DNA of 56,418 bases from Actinomadura sp. KC216 (GTDB lineage: Bacteria; Actinomycetota; Actinomycetes; Streptosporangiales; Streptosporangiaceae), in assembly GCF_004348535.1 (NCBI RefSeq), contig NZ_SMJX01000014.1, forward strand, positions 1 through 56,418. Direction: 5' to 3'. Positions 19,801 through 28,025 of this stretch are shown here, in pieces (the first letter of the stretch is position 1; each line of letters opens with the position of its first letter). The translations under genes and the position numbers were made by a program. The notes beneath the pieces are model-generated. The model had not been told where the DNA came from and made no database searches. It saw only the letters and a program-made list of their open reading frames with translations.

Positions 19801-21542
19801 AGCGGCTCGTGGCGTACGTCGTCGCGGCGAACGACGCGCGGCCCGGGACGAGCGAGCTGCGGACCTTCGTCCGCGACAAGCTGCCCGAGTACATGGTCCC
19901 CAAGAACGTGGTCCTGCTCGACGAGATGCCGCTCACGGCGAACGGCAAGGTCGACAGGGCGGCCCTGGCCGCCCGCGACCTGCCCGCCGCGCCCGCCGCC
20001 GGCCGTGGTCCGGTGGCGCCGCGCACGCCGCTGGAAAGGCAGCTGGCCGGGCTCTGGACCGACGTCCTGGGGGCCGCCGAGCTGAGCATCTACGACAGCT
20101 TCTTCGACCTGAGCGACGACTCGCTGCAGGCCGTGAACCTCGTCTCGAAGATCTCGGAGCTGGTCGGGAAGCAGATCGGGGTGCGCTACCTGTTCGCGCA
20201 CCCGACCATCGCCGAGCTGTCGGCCGCCCTCGGCGCGCCGACCGACGGCCAGGGAGCGAGCGCCGAAGCGCTCGCCGGTTCGGCCAACGGGGAGCAGGGC
20301 CACGGCGGCGTCTCCATCGAGCGGCGGGACCTGCTGACGCTCTTCGCGTCCGGCCGGGCCGAGCCGGTGGAAGGGGCGGCCATCCTGGCCCTGCCCGCGG
20401 GCCTGTTCGAGCGGGCGGGCCTCGACCCCACCGAGAGCAAGGCCGCCATCGACAACCTGGGCGGGCTGCCCATGCTGGTCGGCGTCATCACCACCCAGCT
20501 GGGCCGGATCGCCGCGGTCATGATCCCGCGCCTCGACACGGCGGAGCTCTACCTGGACCGGGAGGGCCTGGTCGGCACCATTCTGGAGGGAATCGAGATG
20601 GCGGGCCGGCTCGGGGCGGGCAGCGCCTCGCTCAGCGGCCTGCTGGTGTCGGCGACCGAGTACGGCCAGGCCGTCGCGAACGCCCTGGAGCAGCGCACCG
20701 ACCTGCCCCGGGTCACAAGCGGCCACGACACCACCGCGGCCTCGGTGCTTCTGGTCGTGGAGGCCATGCTGCGCCACGGCGGCCGCCGTATAGAGGACGA
20801 GGTCCTGTGCAGCCTCGGGGTCGGGTCCGTGGGCCGGGCGTCCCTGGAACTGATGCTGCGGCACCTGCCGCACCCCCGCGAGCTCATGCTCTGCGACCCG
20901 TACGCGCAGCGCGGCTCGGTCGAGCAGGTCGCAGAGGAGGTGCGCGACACGTTCGGCTACCGGGGCGAGATCCGGGTCATCGGCGCCACGGCCGAGCTGC
21001 CGGACGAGTTCTACGAGGCGACGCTGATCAGCGCGGACACCAACGCGCCCGACATCGTCGATGTGGCGCGCCTCCGGCCGGGGGCCATCCTGGTCGACGA
21101 CTCGATCCCGCCGTGCTACGACCGTGACGCCGCGCTCGCCAGGGCGGAGGAGCGGGCCGACGTGCTGTTCGCCCAGGGCGACGTGGTGCGCGCCAAGACG
21201 CCGATGGGCAAGGTGCTGTACTGGCCGCCGGCGATGACCCAGATGTTCGGCGCGGAGGGCATCGACGAGTTCATCCGCAGCACCCCCGACGCCTCGAGCC
21301 CGGTGGACATCACCAGCTCCGTGCTTTCCTCGCTGCTCGTCGAGCGAGTGGAGGGAATCGAGCCCACGGTGGGCCCGGCCGACCCGGACAGGTGCGTGAA
21401 GCATCTCGAGACCCTCCGCGGTCTCGGGTTCGACGGCGGCGCCCCGCAGTGCGACGGCATCTTCCTCAGCGAGGGGGCGGTCACCCGGTTCCGGGAACAG
21501 TTCGGGGTCACCTCCGAGCAGGCCGCCGCGCCGAGGCCGTAG
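16896..21542 (+). CDS. NRPS: TubC dock, Cy-like, A(Cys), PCP, acyl-ACP-reductase-like domain
   Basis: A 1,548-residue NRPS. Residues 1-55 match a TubC docking domain. Residues 75-500 are a cyclisation-type condensation domain: the motif normally DxxxxDxxS reads S209-LMVA-D214-SL-S217, so the first Asp is Ser. Residues about 520-960 are an adenylation domain with YTSGSTGRPKG at 678. My reading of the specificity code is D-L-H-N-L-S-L-I-W-K, one change from the cysteine code DLYNLSLIWK. PCP: S1076 in LSDDSL. Residues about 1140-1540 are a Rossmann oxidoreductase with GVGSVG at 1308-1313, resembling cyanobacterial acyl-ACP reductase (VTSGHDTTAASV before the nucleotide fold). No thioesterase or classical R domain. 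Predicted role: couple the enoyl chain to Cys, possibly cyclise, then reduce and/or release. The C-terminal assignment is inference. Confidence 0.88.
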   Translation: MDRVNDLLADLSRRGVDLWVDGDELHCRAPKNALTASLRTAMQDQKQALIAALRERSATPPTAIGKIEPAPDRLHLPFPLSDMQQALFAGQRDAFEIGNLSGNGYVEFDTVALDWDRFTWAWKRMLERHHMLRCIVLPDGHNQILPDVPEYRIEELDLRGRPAAEVTAKLDELRRTMPQETFRPDRWPLFRLRAVRLDDDRRRFHLASSLMVADSLSLQILFKDLARLYAGEELPPLELSNRDYIVAKAELKGTPVHDRALDYWRRRLPTLPPPPELPIEIPRSTESMPSVALSARLLEPEPWARMKERAKEEGLMVGAVLLTAFSDVIAAWSKTPEFSLNAPFWDRLPVHDQVNQIVGSFALPNHLAVRALPDSTFLERARRLQRQLVEDLEHCRYVSGVQVMRELAKAHGGTPRRNTYVVFNSVEMSSVDVSALGTPGYTVSQTPQVYLEARSAERNGALEFTWDILEPVFPPGLARDMLDAFARHVRRLAEEPGGWEERSRRHIVPEAQRARQREVNATAAALPGGLLHAPFMAQAARRPEQPAVMSTAGRLTYGDLDRRSTRLGRRLREQGAVPNSLVGVVMEKGWEQVVAVLGVLKAGAAYLPLDATLPQERLHHILENAEAGIVLTQRAVDERFDWPAGVRRLCVDTQPLDDVSEEPLEPVQGEGDLAYVIYTSGSTGRPKGVMISHRAALNTVADVNRRFGIEHGDRVLGLSALSFDLSVHDVFGTLAAGGTLVLPDVSGLLDPQHWLELMRRDRVTVWNSVPGFMQMLVEYAEGVGTAVPGSLRLALLSGDWIPVGLPGRLRRLAPGVRMISLGGATEASIWSILHPIEDVDPDRPSIPYGKPMANQQVHVLDHELDMRPDWVPGDLYIGGVGLAEGYWRDEEATRAAFIVHPGTGERLYRTGDIGRRLPDGAIELLGREDFQVKVGGYRIELGEIEKTLREHQAVGDAIAIAADEEGGGKRLVAYVVAANDARPGTSELRTFVRDKLPEYMVPKNVVLLDEMPLTANGKVDRAALAARDLPAAPAAGRGPVAPRTPLERQLAGLWTDVLGAAELSIYDSFFDLSDDSLQAVNLVSKISELVGKQIGVRYLFAHPTIAELSAALGAPTDGQGASAEALAGSANGEQGHGGVSIERRDLLTLFASGRAEPVEGAAILALPAGLFERAGLDPTESKAAIDNLGGLPMLVGVITTQLGRIAAVMIPRLDTAELYLDREGLVGTILEGIEMAGRLGAGSASLSGLLVSATEYGQAVANALEQRTDLPRVTSGHDTTAASVLLVVEAMLRHGGRRIEDEVLCSLGVGSVGRASLELMLRHLPHPRELMLCDPYAQRGSVEQVAEEVRDTFGYRGEIRVIGATAELPDEFYEATLISADTNAPDIVDVARLRPGAILVDDSIPPCYDRDAALARAEERADVLFAQGDVVRAKTPMGKVLYWPPAMTQMFGAEGIDEFIRSTPDASSPVDITSSVLSSLLVERVEGIEPTVGPADPDRCVKHLETLRGLGFDGGAPQCDGIFLSEGAVTRFREQFGVTSEQAAAPRP

Positions 21543-21549
21543 GCATCCG

Positions 21550-22311
21550 ATGGAGCCGCGGGAACGGCGGATGCAGCGCCCGCGTCCGAACCCGGACGCG
21601 GGCCTGCGTCTCATATGCCTGCCCTACTCCGGCGGCCGGGCGGCGGCCTTCAAGGGGCTGGCGGCGGAGCTTCCCGGCGACGTGGAGCTGTGCGCCGTCG
21701 AGCTGCCCGGACACGGCCGCCGCCTCCGCGAGAAGCCGCGCACATGCCTGCGGCCGCTCGTCGAAGAGGTCACGGACGTCCTGATCGAGCAGGTCCGGCC
21801 ACCGTTCGTGCTGCTCGGGTACAGCCTGGGGGCGCTGCTCGCCTTCGAGGTCGCGCGCGAGCTGGCCCGGGACCGTCGCCCCGGGCCGGCCGCCCTGTTC
21901 GTCGCCGCGTCCGGTGCCCCGCACAGGCCGTCGACGGGCCCGCAGATCCATGATCTGCCCAAGGCCGAGCTGGTCGAGCAGCTCGTACGCCTCGACAGTT
22001 CGCGCAACGCGCCGCTGGAGCACGAGGATCTCGTCGACGTGATGCTCCCCGTCGTGCGTGCGGACCTGACCGCCGTCGAGACCTACGTCTATGAGCCGGG
22101 GCCGCCGCTGGACTGCCCGCTGGTGGCCTTCGGCGGCAGGGACGACCCGAGCCTGCCGCGGAGCGAGCTGGCGGCGTGGGCAGAGCAGACCGCCGGGGAC
22201 TTCTCGGTCATCCTCCTGGCCGGTGGGCATTTCTTCCTCCACTCGTCGCAGGCCTCGTTCGCGCGCGTCCTGACCGCCGAGCTCGAACGTCTCCTGGACG
22301 GTCCGTGCTGA
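21550..22311 (+). CDS. Type II thioesterase
   Basis: A 253-residue alpha/beta hydrolase of the type II (editing) thioesterase family found with PKS/NRPS systems. It has LICLPYSGGRA near the N-terminus, nucleophile S92 in GYSLGALLAFE, Asp in GGRDDP and His in LAGGHFFL, giving a complete triad. By family it removes misprimed or stalled acyl groups from carrier proteins. As the NRPS has no thioesterase domain, it could also take part in release. It starts 7 bases after the NRPS stop; its stop overlaps the next start (TGATG). Confidence 0.92.
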   Translation: MEPRERRMQRPRPNPDAGLRLICLPYSGGRAAAFKGLAAELPGDVELCAVELPGHGRRLREKPRTCLRPLVEEVTDVLIEQVRPPFVLLGYSLGALLAFEVARELARDRRPGPAALFVAASGAPHRPSTGPQIHDLPKAELVEQLVRLDSSRNAPLEHEDLVDVMLPVVRADLTAVETYVYEPGPPLDCPLVAFGGRDDPSLPRSELAAWAEQTAGDFSVILLAGGHFFLHSSQASFARVLTAELERLLDGPC

Positions 22312-23447
22312 TGGGGTTCACCGCGACGAACGATGAACGGCAGGCCTCCCTGCGCGAAGGGCTGGCACGGGACATCAAGCCGCTCGGCGACCGATACGGC
22401 GACGACCACCTGCCGCGCGACATGCTGCCGGACATCGTGCGGACGCTGCGCGCGCACGGCTATCCGGCCGACTCGGACTCCCCCGACGTGACGGCCGACG
22501 CCCTGGCGAGCGAGGAGCTCGCACGCGTCTTCCCCTCGCTGGAGGGCTGCCTGCTGATCACGAAGGCGTGCGCCCGCTACATCGCGGCCGCCGGCCCTCC
22601 GGAGCTCCGCGCGCGGGCGGTGCCGCGGCTGCTGGCCGGCGAGCGGGTCGGTTGCGTGGCCTCCACCGAACCGAACCACGGATCGAACAACGCGGCGATG
22701 GAGACCCGGGCGGTCCCGCAGGGCGACGAGTACGTCATCAACGGCTGCAAACGCTGGATCTCGAACGGCGACATCGCCGACTACGCGGTGGTGCTCTGCC
22801 TCGTCGGCGCCGAGAACGGGCATCGGCGGATCGCGCCGGTCATCATCGAGCGCGAACGCTCGCCCTACCGGACCAGAGACCTGCCCAAGCTCGGACTCAA
22901 GGCGTTCGTGACTTCCGAGATGATTTTCGAGAACTGCCGCGTCCCGCGTGAGAACTGCCTGGGGCCGGCGGGGACGGTGCAGAACCTGCAGCTCATTTTC
23001 AAGGGGTTGCAATGGTCGCGCTGCCGGATGGCGCTCGTCTCAGTGGGAATCGCGCGGGCGGCTTTCGAGGCCGCGGTGGACTACGCCCGGCGACGCCACC
23101 AGTTCGGACGGCCGATCGGCGAGTTCCAGCTCATCCAGGACAAGATCGCGACAATGGCCACCGAGATCGACGCCGCACGGCTGCTCGTCCATCGCGCCTT
23201 GGCCGCCGCCCAGGAGGGCCGGCGTTGTGATCGGGAGTCGTCGATGGCGAAGGCGTTCGCGACCGAGATGGCGGTGCGCGTGACGTCGGAGGCGATCCAG
23301 ATACATGGCGCGAACGGCCTGTCACCCGACTACCCGCTCGAACGCCATTTCCGGGATGCGCGGGCGCTGACGATCGCAGAGGGAACGACCGAGATACACA
23401 AGCTCGTGGTGGCGCGGGCCGCCCTCGGGCTTTCCGCCTTCAGATGA
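22311..23447 (+). CDS. Acyl-CoA dehydrogenase-family flavoprotein (first of pair)
   Basis: A 378-residue acyl-CoA dehydrogenase fold. It has CVASTEPNHGSNNAAM (flavin/substrate region), INGCKRWISNGDIADY, RRRHQFGRPIGEFQLIQDK and IQIHGANGLSPDYPLERHFR. The catalytic base is in TIAEGTTEIHK. ATG 22311 shares its A with the thioesterase TGA, so the genes are translationally coupled, which sets the start. In lipopeptide pathways such enzymes introduce double bonds in acyl-CoA or acyl-ACP. It probably desaturates the fatty acyl starter or a carrier-bound intermediate; the substrate is inference. Confidence 0.88.
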   Translation: MGFTATNDERQASLREGLARDIKPLGDRYGDDHLPRDMLPDIVRTLRAHGYPADSDSPDVTADALASEELARVFPSLEGCLLITKACARYIAAAGPPELRARAVPRLLAGERVGCVASTEPNHGSNNAAMETRAVPQGDEYVINGCKRWISNGDIADYAVVLCLVGAENGHRRIAPVIIERERSPYRTRDLPKLGLKAFVTSEMIFENCRVPRENCLGPAGTVQNLQLIFKGLQWSRCRMALVSVGIARAAFEAAVDYARRRHQFGRPIGEFQLIQDKIATMATEIDAARLLVHRALAAAQEGRRCDRESSMAKAFATEMAVRVTSEAIQIHGANGLSPDYPLERHFRDARALTIAEGTTEIHKLVVARAALGLSAFR

Positions 23448-23456
23448 GGGAAAGGT

Positions 23457-24635
23457 ATGGAAACGGCCTCCGACACGATTCGCCGGAACGGGTGCATGCT
23501 GAATGCAGAAGAGGAGTCGCTGCGTGCCGTCGTCCAGCGGTGGGCGGACGAAGAGCTCCGGCCGAGGGTGGCCTCGATGGATCGCGAAGCCCGCATGCCG
23601 CAGGAGCTGATCGACGAATTGTTCGGCCTCGGCGTGATGGGCGTCCAGATCCCGGCGCACCATGGCGGCCGAGGCGGCTCGCACCTCATGAGCGCCCTGG
23701 TCATCGCCGAGCTCGCCCGGGTCGATCCATCGGTCGCGGTCTGCGTTGACGTGCAGAACGCGCTGGTGAACAACGCGCTGCTCCGTTGGGGCGGCCCCGC
23801 CCAGCAGGAGCGGTATCTGCCGCTGCTGTCGCGCGGGCTCGTCGGCGCGTACGCCCTGTCAGAACCGGAGGCGGGCAGCGATGCGTTCGCTCTCCGGACG
23901 CGGGCCCGCCGGGACGGAAAGGGTTATGTGCTGACCGGTCAGAAGGTCTGGACCACCAACGCGCGGGAAGCCGGTGTCTTCATCGTCTTCGCCAATGCCG
24001 CACCCGAGCAGGGCCCGCACGGCATCACGGCCTTCTTGGTGCCGCGCGACACGGACGGGCTGTCGATCGGACCGAGCCAGGACAAGCTCGGGATCCGGGC
24101 CAGTTCCACCTGCGAGCTGCGCCTCGACGGCGCGCGTGTTCCGCGGGACGCGATGCTCGGCGAGGAAGGGGACGGCTACGACATCGCGATCGATACGCTC
24201 AACCTCGGACGAATCGGCATCGGCGCGCAGATGGTGGGGCTGGCGACCGGCGCCCTCGACGTGGCCGTCGAATATGCCGGAAAACGCCGACAATTCGGGC
24301 AGGCCATCGCGGAATTCCAGGGCGTGCAGCTCCCGCTCGCGCAGGTCGCCACGGAAATAGAGGCGGCGCGCCTGCTGGTATACGACACGGCACGTTTCGC
24401 CGACGCCCACCGTTACGCGCCCGAGCTGTTGACACGGGCCGCAATGGCGAAATACTTGGGCGCACAGGTGGCCGGGCGGGCCGCGTCACAGGCCGTACAG
24501 ACCTTTGGAGGAAACGGGTACAGCACCGCATATCCGGCGGAAAAGTATTACCGGGACGCCTTGATCGGTCAGATATACGAGGGGACATCGAACATTCTCC
24601 TGCGTACGATTGCCCGTAGCGTTCTCGACAGGTGA
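23457..24635 (+). CDS. Acyl-CoA dehydrogenase-family flavoprotein (second of pair)
   Basis: A 392-residue acyl-CoA dehydrogenase, closer to the short/branched-chain type. It has YALSEPEAGSDAFAL, LTGQKVWTTNA, RRQFGQAIAEFQGVQL and VQTFGGNGYSTAYPAEKYYR. The catalytic Glu is in IYEGTSNILLR. It has a strong ribosome-binding site (AGGGAAAGGT) before ATG 23457. The two neighbouring dehydrogenases differ clearly in sequence and so are not a recent duplication. They may act at two positions of the chain or as a heteromer. In-operon position argues for tailoring, not catabolism. Confidence 0.9.
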   Translation: METASDTIRRNGCMLNAEEESLRAVVQRWADEELRPRVASMDREARMPQELIDELFGLGVMGVQIPAHHGGRGGSHLMSALVIAELARVDPSVAVCVDVQNALVNNALLRWGGPAQQERYLPLLSRGLVGAYALSEPEAGSDAFALRTRARRDGKGYVLTGQKVWTTNAREAGVFIVFANAAPEQGPHGITAFLVPRDTDGLSIGPSQDKLGIRASSTCELRLDGARVPRDAMLGEEGDGYDIAIDTLNLGRIGIGAQMVGLATGALDVAVEYAGKRRQFGQAIAEFQGVQLPLAQVATEIEAARLLVYDTARFADAHRYAPELLTRAAMAKYLGAQVAGRAASQAVQTFGGNGYSTAYPAEKYYRDALIGQIYEGTSNILLRTIARSVLDR

Positions 24636-24658
24636 CACCACGACCGAAGGGATTCTCC

Positions 24659-26305
24659 ATGCGGGCGCCGATGCGACGTTGGCGCGGGCATCCGCGAGCG
24701 GTTCTGGCGACGTTGTGTCTCGCCTTCTTCATGACCCTGCTCGACACGTCGATCGTGAATATCGCGATTCCCGACATGCTGGAGGGGCTGGACGCGACCT
24801 TCGATGAGATTCTCTGGGTCCTGAACGCGTACGTTCTGGTGTTCGCCGTCCTGGTCCTTCTGTGCGGCCGGCTCGGCGACCTGCTCGGGCCGCGCGCCAT
24901 GCTCGTCGCCGGGATGACGGTGTTCACGGTCGCCTCCCTGCTCTGCGGGACCGCCCCGAACGCGGGTGTTCTGATCGCCGCGCGCGCGATCCAGGGCCTG
25001 GGCGCGGCGTGCATGATGCCGCAGACGCTGACGTTGCTCACCGAGACGTTCCCGCCCGAACGGCGGGGCATGGCGTTCGGGATCTGGAGCGCGGTCGGCG
25101 GTGTCGCGCCGATCGCGGGACCGCTCGTCGGCGGCGCCCTGGTGGACCTGTACTCGTGGCGGTGGATCTTCCTCATCAACCTGCCCCTCGGCGCGCTGAT
25201 CGTCGCGATGGCGCTGCTGCTGGTGCCCGAGGTCGCCGAGCGCCCTCGCAGCCGTCCGGACGTGCGCGGCGTCGTCCTGTCCACGCTGGCGCTGTTGCTG
25301 GTCACCTACGGTCTGATCGAGGGGCAGAAGCACGACTGGGGCCGGGTCTGGTCGTTCGTCACCATCCCGCTGATCATCGGTACCGGGGCGGCGCTGTTCG
25401 CGGTGTTCCTGTTCGATCAGCGGCGGCGCCAGGGCCGGCAGCCGCTGTTGCCGTTCGCGGTGTTCGCCGTCCGGGACTTCAGCACGATGATGTACGTGAC
25501 CGGCGCCGTGCTGTTCGCGGTCGCGGCCTTTCTGCTGCCCGTCACCGTCTACCTGCAGGCGGTGCTCGGGCTCTCCGCGTTCGGCGCCGGTCTGGTCCTG
25601 GCCCCGCCCATGGTCATGCAGTTCATGATCGCACCGGTCAGCGGCCGGCTGACCGACCGCATCGGCGGAAAGTTCATCCTGCTCACCGGCCTGGTGCTGG
25701 TCGCGGCGGGCATCGCGCTGATGGCAGCGATGGCGCATCCCGACTCGCACTGGTCGGCGCTGATGCCGGGACTGCTCATCGCGGGCTCGGGTCTGGGGGC
25801 CGTGTTCGCCACCATGAACGCGATGGCGATGAAGAACGTGCCGCAATCGCTGGCCGGCACGGCCTCCGGAGTCGTCAGCACGGTCCGCCAGCTGGGCATG
25901 GTGTTCGGCGCGGCCGCGATCGGGGCGGTGCTCCAGAACCGGCTCGCCACCGAGCTGCCCCAGGAGGCCGAGCGACGCTCAGGGGAGCTGCCCCCGGCGG
26001 TGCGCACGGAGTTCGTGCGGAGCTTCGACCGGGTGTCCGAGGGCGGTCTGGAGGTCGGCGACCCGCGGTCCGGCGGGCTCGTCCAGCCTCCCGCCGGCCT
26101 GCCGCGCGACCTGCTCGCCACCGTCAGGTCCGCCGCGGAGGAGGTCTTCGACCATGCGTTCACCACCGCGATGCGGGTGGGGATCGCGGTGCCCGTGGCC
26201 CTGCTCGTTCTCGCCGCGGTGGCCTGCCTGCGGTTGAAGCGGACCGGGCCTGCGTCGGTCCCGGCCTCCGGGGAGCCGAACCGGGCGTCGAGGCCGACCG
26301 GCTAG
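24659..26305 (+). CDS. MFS drug/metabolite exporter, DHA2 (14-TM) family
   Basis: A 548-residue integral membrane protein. The first helix carries MTLLDTSIVNIAIPDM, the D-T-x-x-x-N-x-A-x-P signature of DHA2 exporters. Motif A (GRLGDLLGPRAML), motif C-like repeats (IWSAVGGVAPIAGPLVGG) and about 14 hydrophobic segments are visible. It probably exports the pathway product and gives self-resistance. ATG 24659 is preferred because GAAGGGA precedes it. A GTG at 24632 would overlap the previous stop (GTGA) but lacks a good ribosome-binding site. Last gene of the plus-strand operon; it ends 17 bases from the convergent FAD enzyme. Confidence 0.92.
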   Translation: MRAPMRRWRGHPRAVLATLCLAFFMTLLDTSIVNIAIPDMLEGLDATFDEILWVLNAYVLVFAVLVLLCGRLGDLLGPRAMLVAGMTVFTVASLLCGTAPNAGVLIAARAIQGLGAACMMPQTLTLLTETFPPERRGMAFGIWSAVGGVAPIAGPLVGGALVDLYSWRWIFLINLPLGALIVAMALLLVPEVAERPRSRPDVRGVVLSTLALLLVTYGLIEGQKHDWGRVWSFVTIPLIIGTGAALFAVFLFDQRRRQGRQPLLPFAVFAVRDFSTMMYVTGAVLFAVAAFLLPVTVYLQAVLGLSAFGAGLVLAPPMVMQFMIAPVSGRLTDRIGGKFILLTGLVLVAAGIALMAAMAHPDSHWSALMPGLLIAGSGLGAVFATMNAMAMKNVPQSLAGTASGVVSTVRQLGMVFGAAAIGAVLQNRLATELPQEAERRSGELPPAVRTEFVRSFDRVSEGGLEVGDPRSGGLVQPPAGLPRDLLATVRSAAEEVFDHAFTTAMRVGIAVPVALLVLAAVACLRLKRTGPASVPASGEPNRASRPTG

Positions 26306-26322
26306 GCACCCGAACGTGGACG

Positions 26323-27705
26323 TCACTGTGCCAGGGGCGGCGCCTCGGGCGGTGCCGCCTTGCCCGGCTGCATGGCGTGCAGCATGACGCCGGGGTTCAG
26401 CAGGCTGTAGGGGGAGCGTTCCATGTTCACCACCCGCAGGAGGGCTCGGTTGACGTGCCGATCGTGCGTCGCGGTTCGCACCACACGGTCGAGATAGGGA
26501 CGCATGATCCGGTTACGCAGAGGTGGCCGTTCCCCGCTGTGCAGTGCGAGGTAGCGCAGATCCTCACCACCGGCGAGAACCCAGGCGTCCGCGCTGGCGC
26601 GGACGATCCGGGCTTGGAGCCGCCCGGTGAGGTCGGAGGACGGCGAACGCCGGAGTTCCGCGTCCAGACCGAGCGCGCCGATCGCGGCCACGGTCATGCC
26701 CTGCGCGTACACGGGGTTGAGAGTGCAGACGGCGTCGCCGATGACGACGAAGCCGGCGGGCCTGCCGCTCATCCGGTCGAATCGGCGCCGGTAGCTGTGC
26801 GAGATCCCGAACCCGCGCACGGGCGACACGGGATCGGCGCCCCGCAGGGCCTGATGCAGGAGCGGGCTGCGCAAGGTGGCGGCGAACTGCAGGAACCCCT
26901 CGTCATCGGTGGGCGGACGGTCGCCGAGGCGCCCGACGAGGCTGACGATCCAGCGATCGCCCTCCACGCAGGCGATCATCCCGCTACGGGTGTGGTCGGG
27001 AGGCTGCGCCTGAAGGAGCAGGAGCCGCCAGTCCCTCTCCTGCGGCGGCCGGGCATAGAAGCGGCTTGCGTAGCCGACGTCGCAGGCGATGGACGTTTCC
27101 TCCGGAGCGGGATAGCCGAGCGTCGTCAGCCACCGGCAGCACTGCGATCGGCGCCCGGTGGCGTCGACGATCAGATCCGCGCCGATGGTGTGATCGGATC
27201 CCGGCCGGCCGCGCTGCCGGACGAGTATGCCGGTGACCCTGGTGCCGTCCGGGTCGGCGAGCAGGCCCGTGGCTTCGGTGGAGGTGCGCATTTCGATTCG
27301 CGGGTCGTCCAGCACTCGCTGCCGCACGGTCCATTCGATGAGGTCCCGCGAGAGCGAGATGAGCGAAATGCCCGGGCGGAAGCGCCGTGACCATCCCGCC
27401 GCGGTGAGCCATAGCGCGTCGCCCGGCCAGTCGAGAGGCACGGCACCGGCTTTGAGGAACTCGGACCGGATATTGGGGAACAGCGCCTCGAGCAGAGCCG
27501 CGCCACGGCCGAGGAGAACGTGAGTGTGCGGGGATTGCGGCACACCGCTCCGGAATCCTGGATTGTCGGGCATGCGGTCACGATCCAGGATCGTCACCCG
27601 CTTGTAATGCTCGGCCAATACCCGTGCCGCCAACAGACCCGCCATGCCCGCGCCGGCGATCACGACATGATCACGACTTGATGGGATTGGGGCGTGCGCT
27701 GTCAT
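26323..27705 (-). CDS. FAD-dependent monooxygenase/oxidoreductase
   Basis: A 460-residue flavoprotein of the class A (PHBH-fold) type. The FAD Rossmann motif is GAGMAG at 18-23, the middle motif IVDATGRRS, and the second FAD motif VVIGDAVCTLNPVYAQGM near residue 320. No transmembrane segment is obvious. It could hydroxylate or epoxidise the lipid product. GGAG lies 8 bases before ATG 27705. It is convergent with the exporter and divergent from the methyltransferase, so it has its own promoter in 27706-28025. Substrate unknown; membership in the pathway is inferred from position. Confidence 0.82.
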   Translation of the reverse strand: MTAHAPIPSSRDHVVIAGAGMAGLLAARVLAEHYKRVTILDRDRMPDNPGFRSGVPQSPHTHVLLGRGAALLEALFPNIRSEFLKAGAVPLDWPGDALWLTAAGWSRRFRPGISLISLSRDLIEWTVRQRVLDDPRIEMRTSTEATGLLADPDGTRVTGILVRQRGRPGSDHTIGADLIVDATGRRSQCCRWLTTLGYPAPEETSIACDVGYASRFYARPPQERDWRLLLLQAQPPDHTRSGMIACVEGDRWIVSLVGRLGDRPPTDDEGFLQFAATLRSPLLHQALRGADPVSPVRGFGISHSYRRRFDRMSGRPAGFVVIGDAVCTLNPVYAQGMTVAAIGALGLDAELRRSPSSDLTGRLQARIVRASADAWVLAGGEDLRYLALHSGERPPLRNRIMRPYLDRVVRTATHDRHVNRALLRVVNMERSPYSLLNPGVMLHAMQPGKAAPPEAPPLAQ

Positions 27706-28025
27706 TTTTGAGCTCCGATACGTTCGGATAGCACCGACAGAAGCCAGCTACTATTCAGTGTGACTTGCCGGACGGGACGGGTCAAGTTCTGTATACGCCC
27801 TCAGCCTCAGAGTAAGCCTCAAAGAAGGAGCTTTCTTGGGTAAAATCGGTCCGCCCCGCCTTGCCCTCGAGTCATGGTCGGCGGATAATTAGATCCTGAT
27901 CAATACTTGGATGGCCCTGAACCTTTCAGCGGTCCTACGTGTACGGATGTGCAATAGATGTCGCCTTCGACACCTTGCCGTTGTCAATCGAATACTCCAT
28001 CGGTCGCGGCGGGCGGGGCGCGACC
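27706..28025. promoter_or_regulatory. Divergent intergenic region with CCTCA direct repeats
   Basis: A 320-base, lower-GC spacer between the divergent FAD enzyme and methyltransferase. CCTCA occurs at 27799, 27805 and 27817, spacings of 6 and 12 bases, in a short purine-rich patch (27799-27835). This is the kind of phased direct repeat that an activator could bind. No single -35/-10 pair stands out. Confidence 0.35.

Noticed and set aside
20300..21542. Ornithine cyclodeaminase or thiazolinyl-imine reductase as identity of the NRPS C-terminal domain
   Set aside because: The region before the nucleotide motif (VTSGHDTTAASV) and the preceding helices fit acyl-ACP reductase better by eye; left open for a profile search.
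24862..27390. 842-codon plus-strand frame across exporter and FAD enzyme
   Set aside because: Runs through two convergent real genes in wrong frames; no coding pattern.
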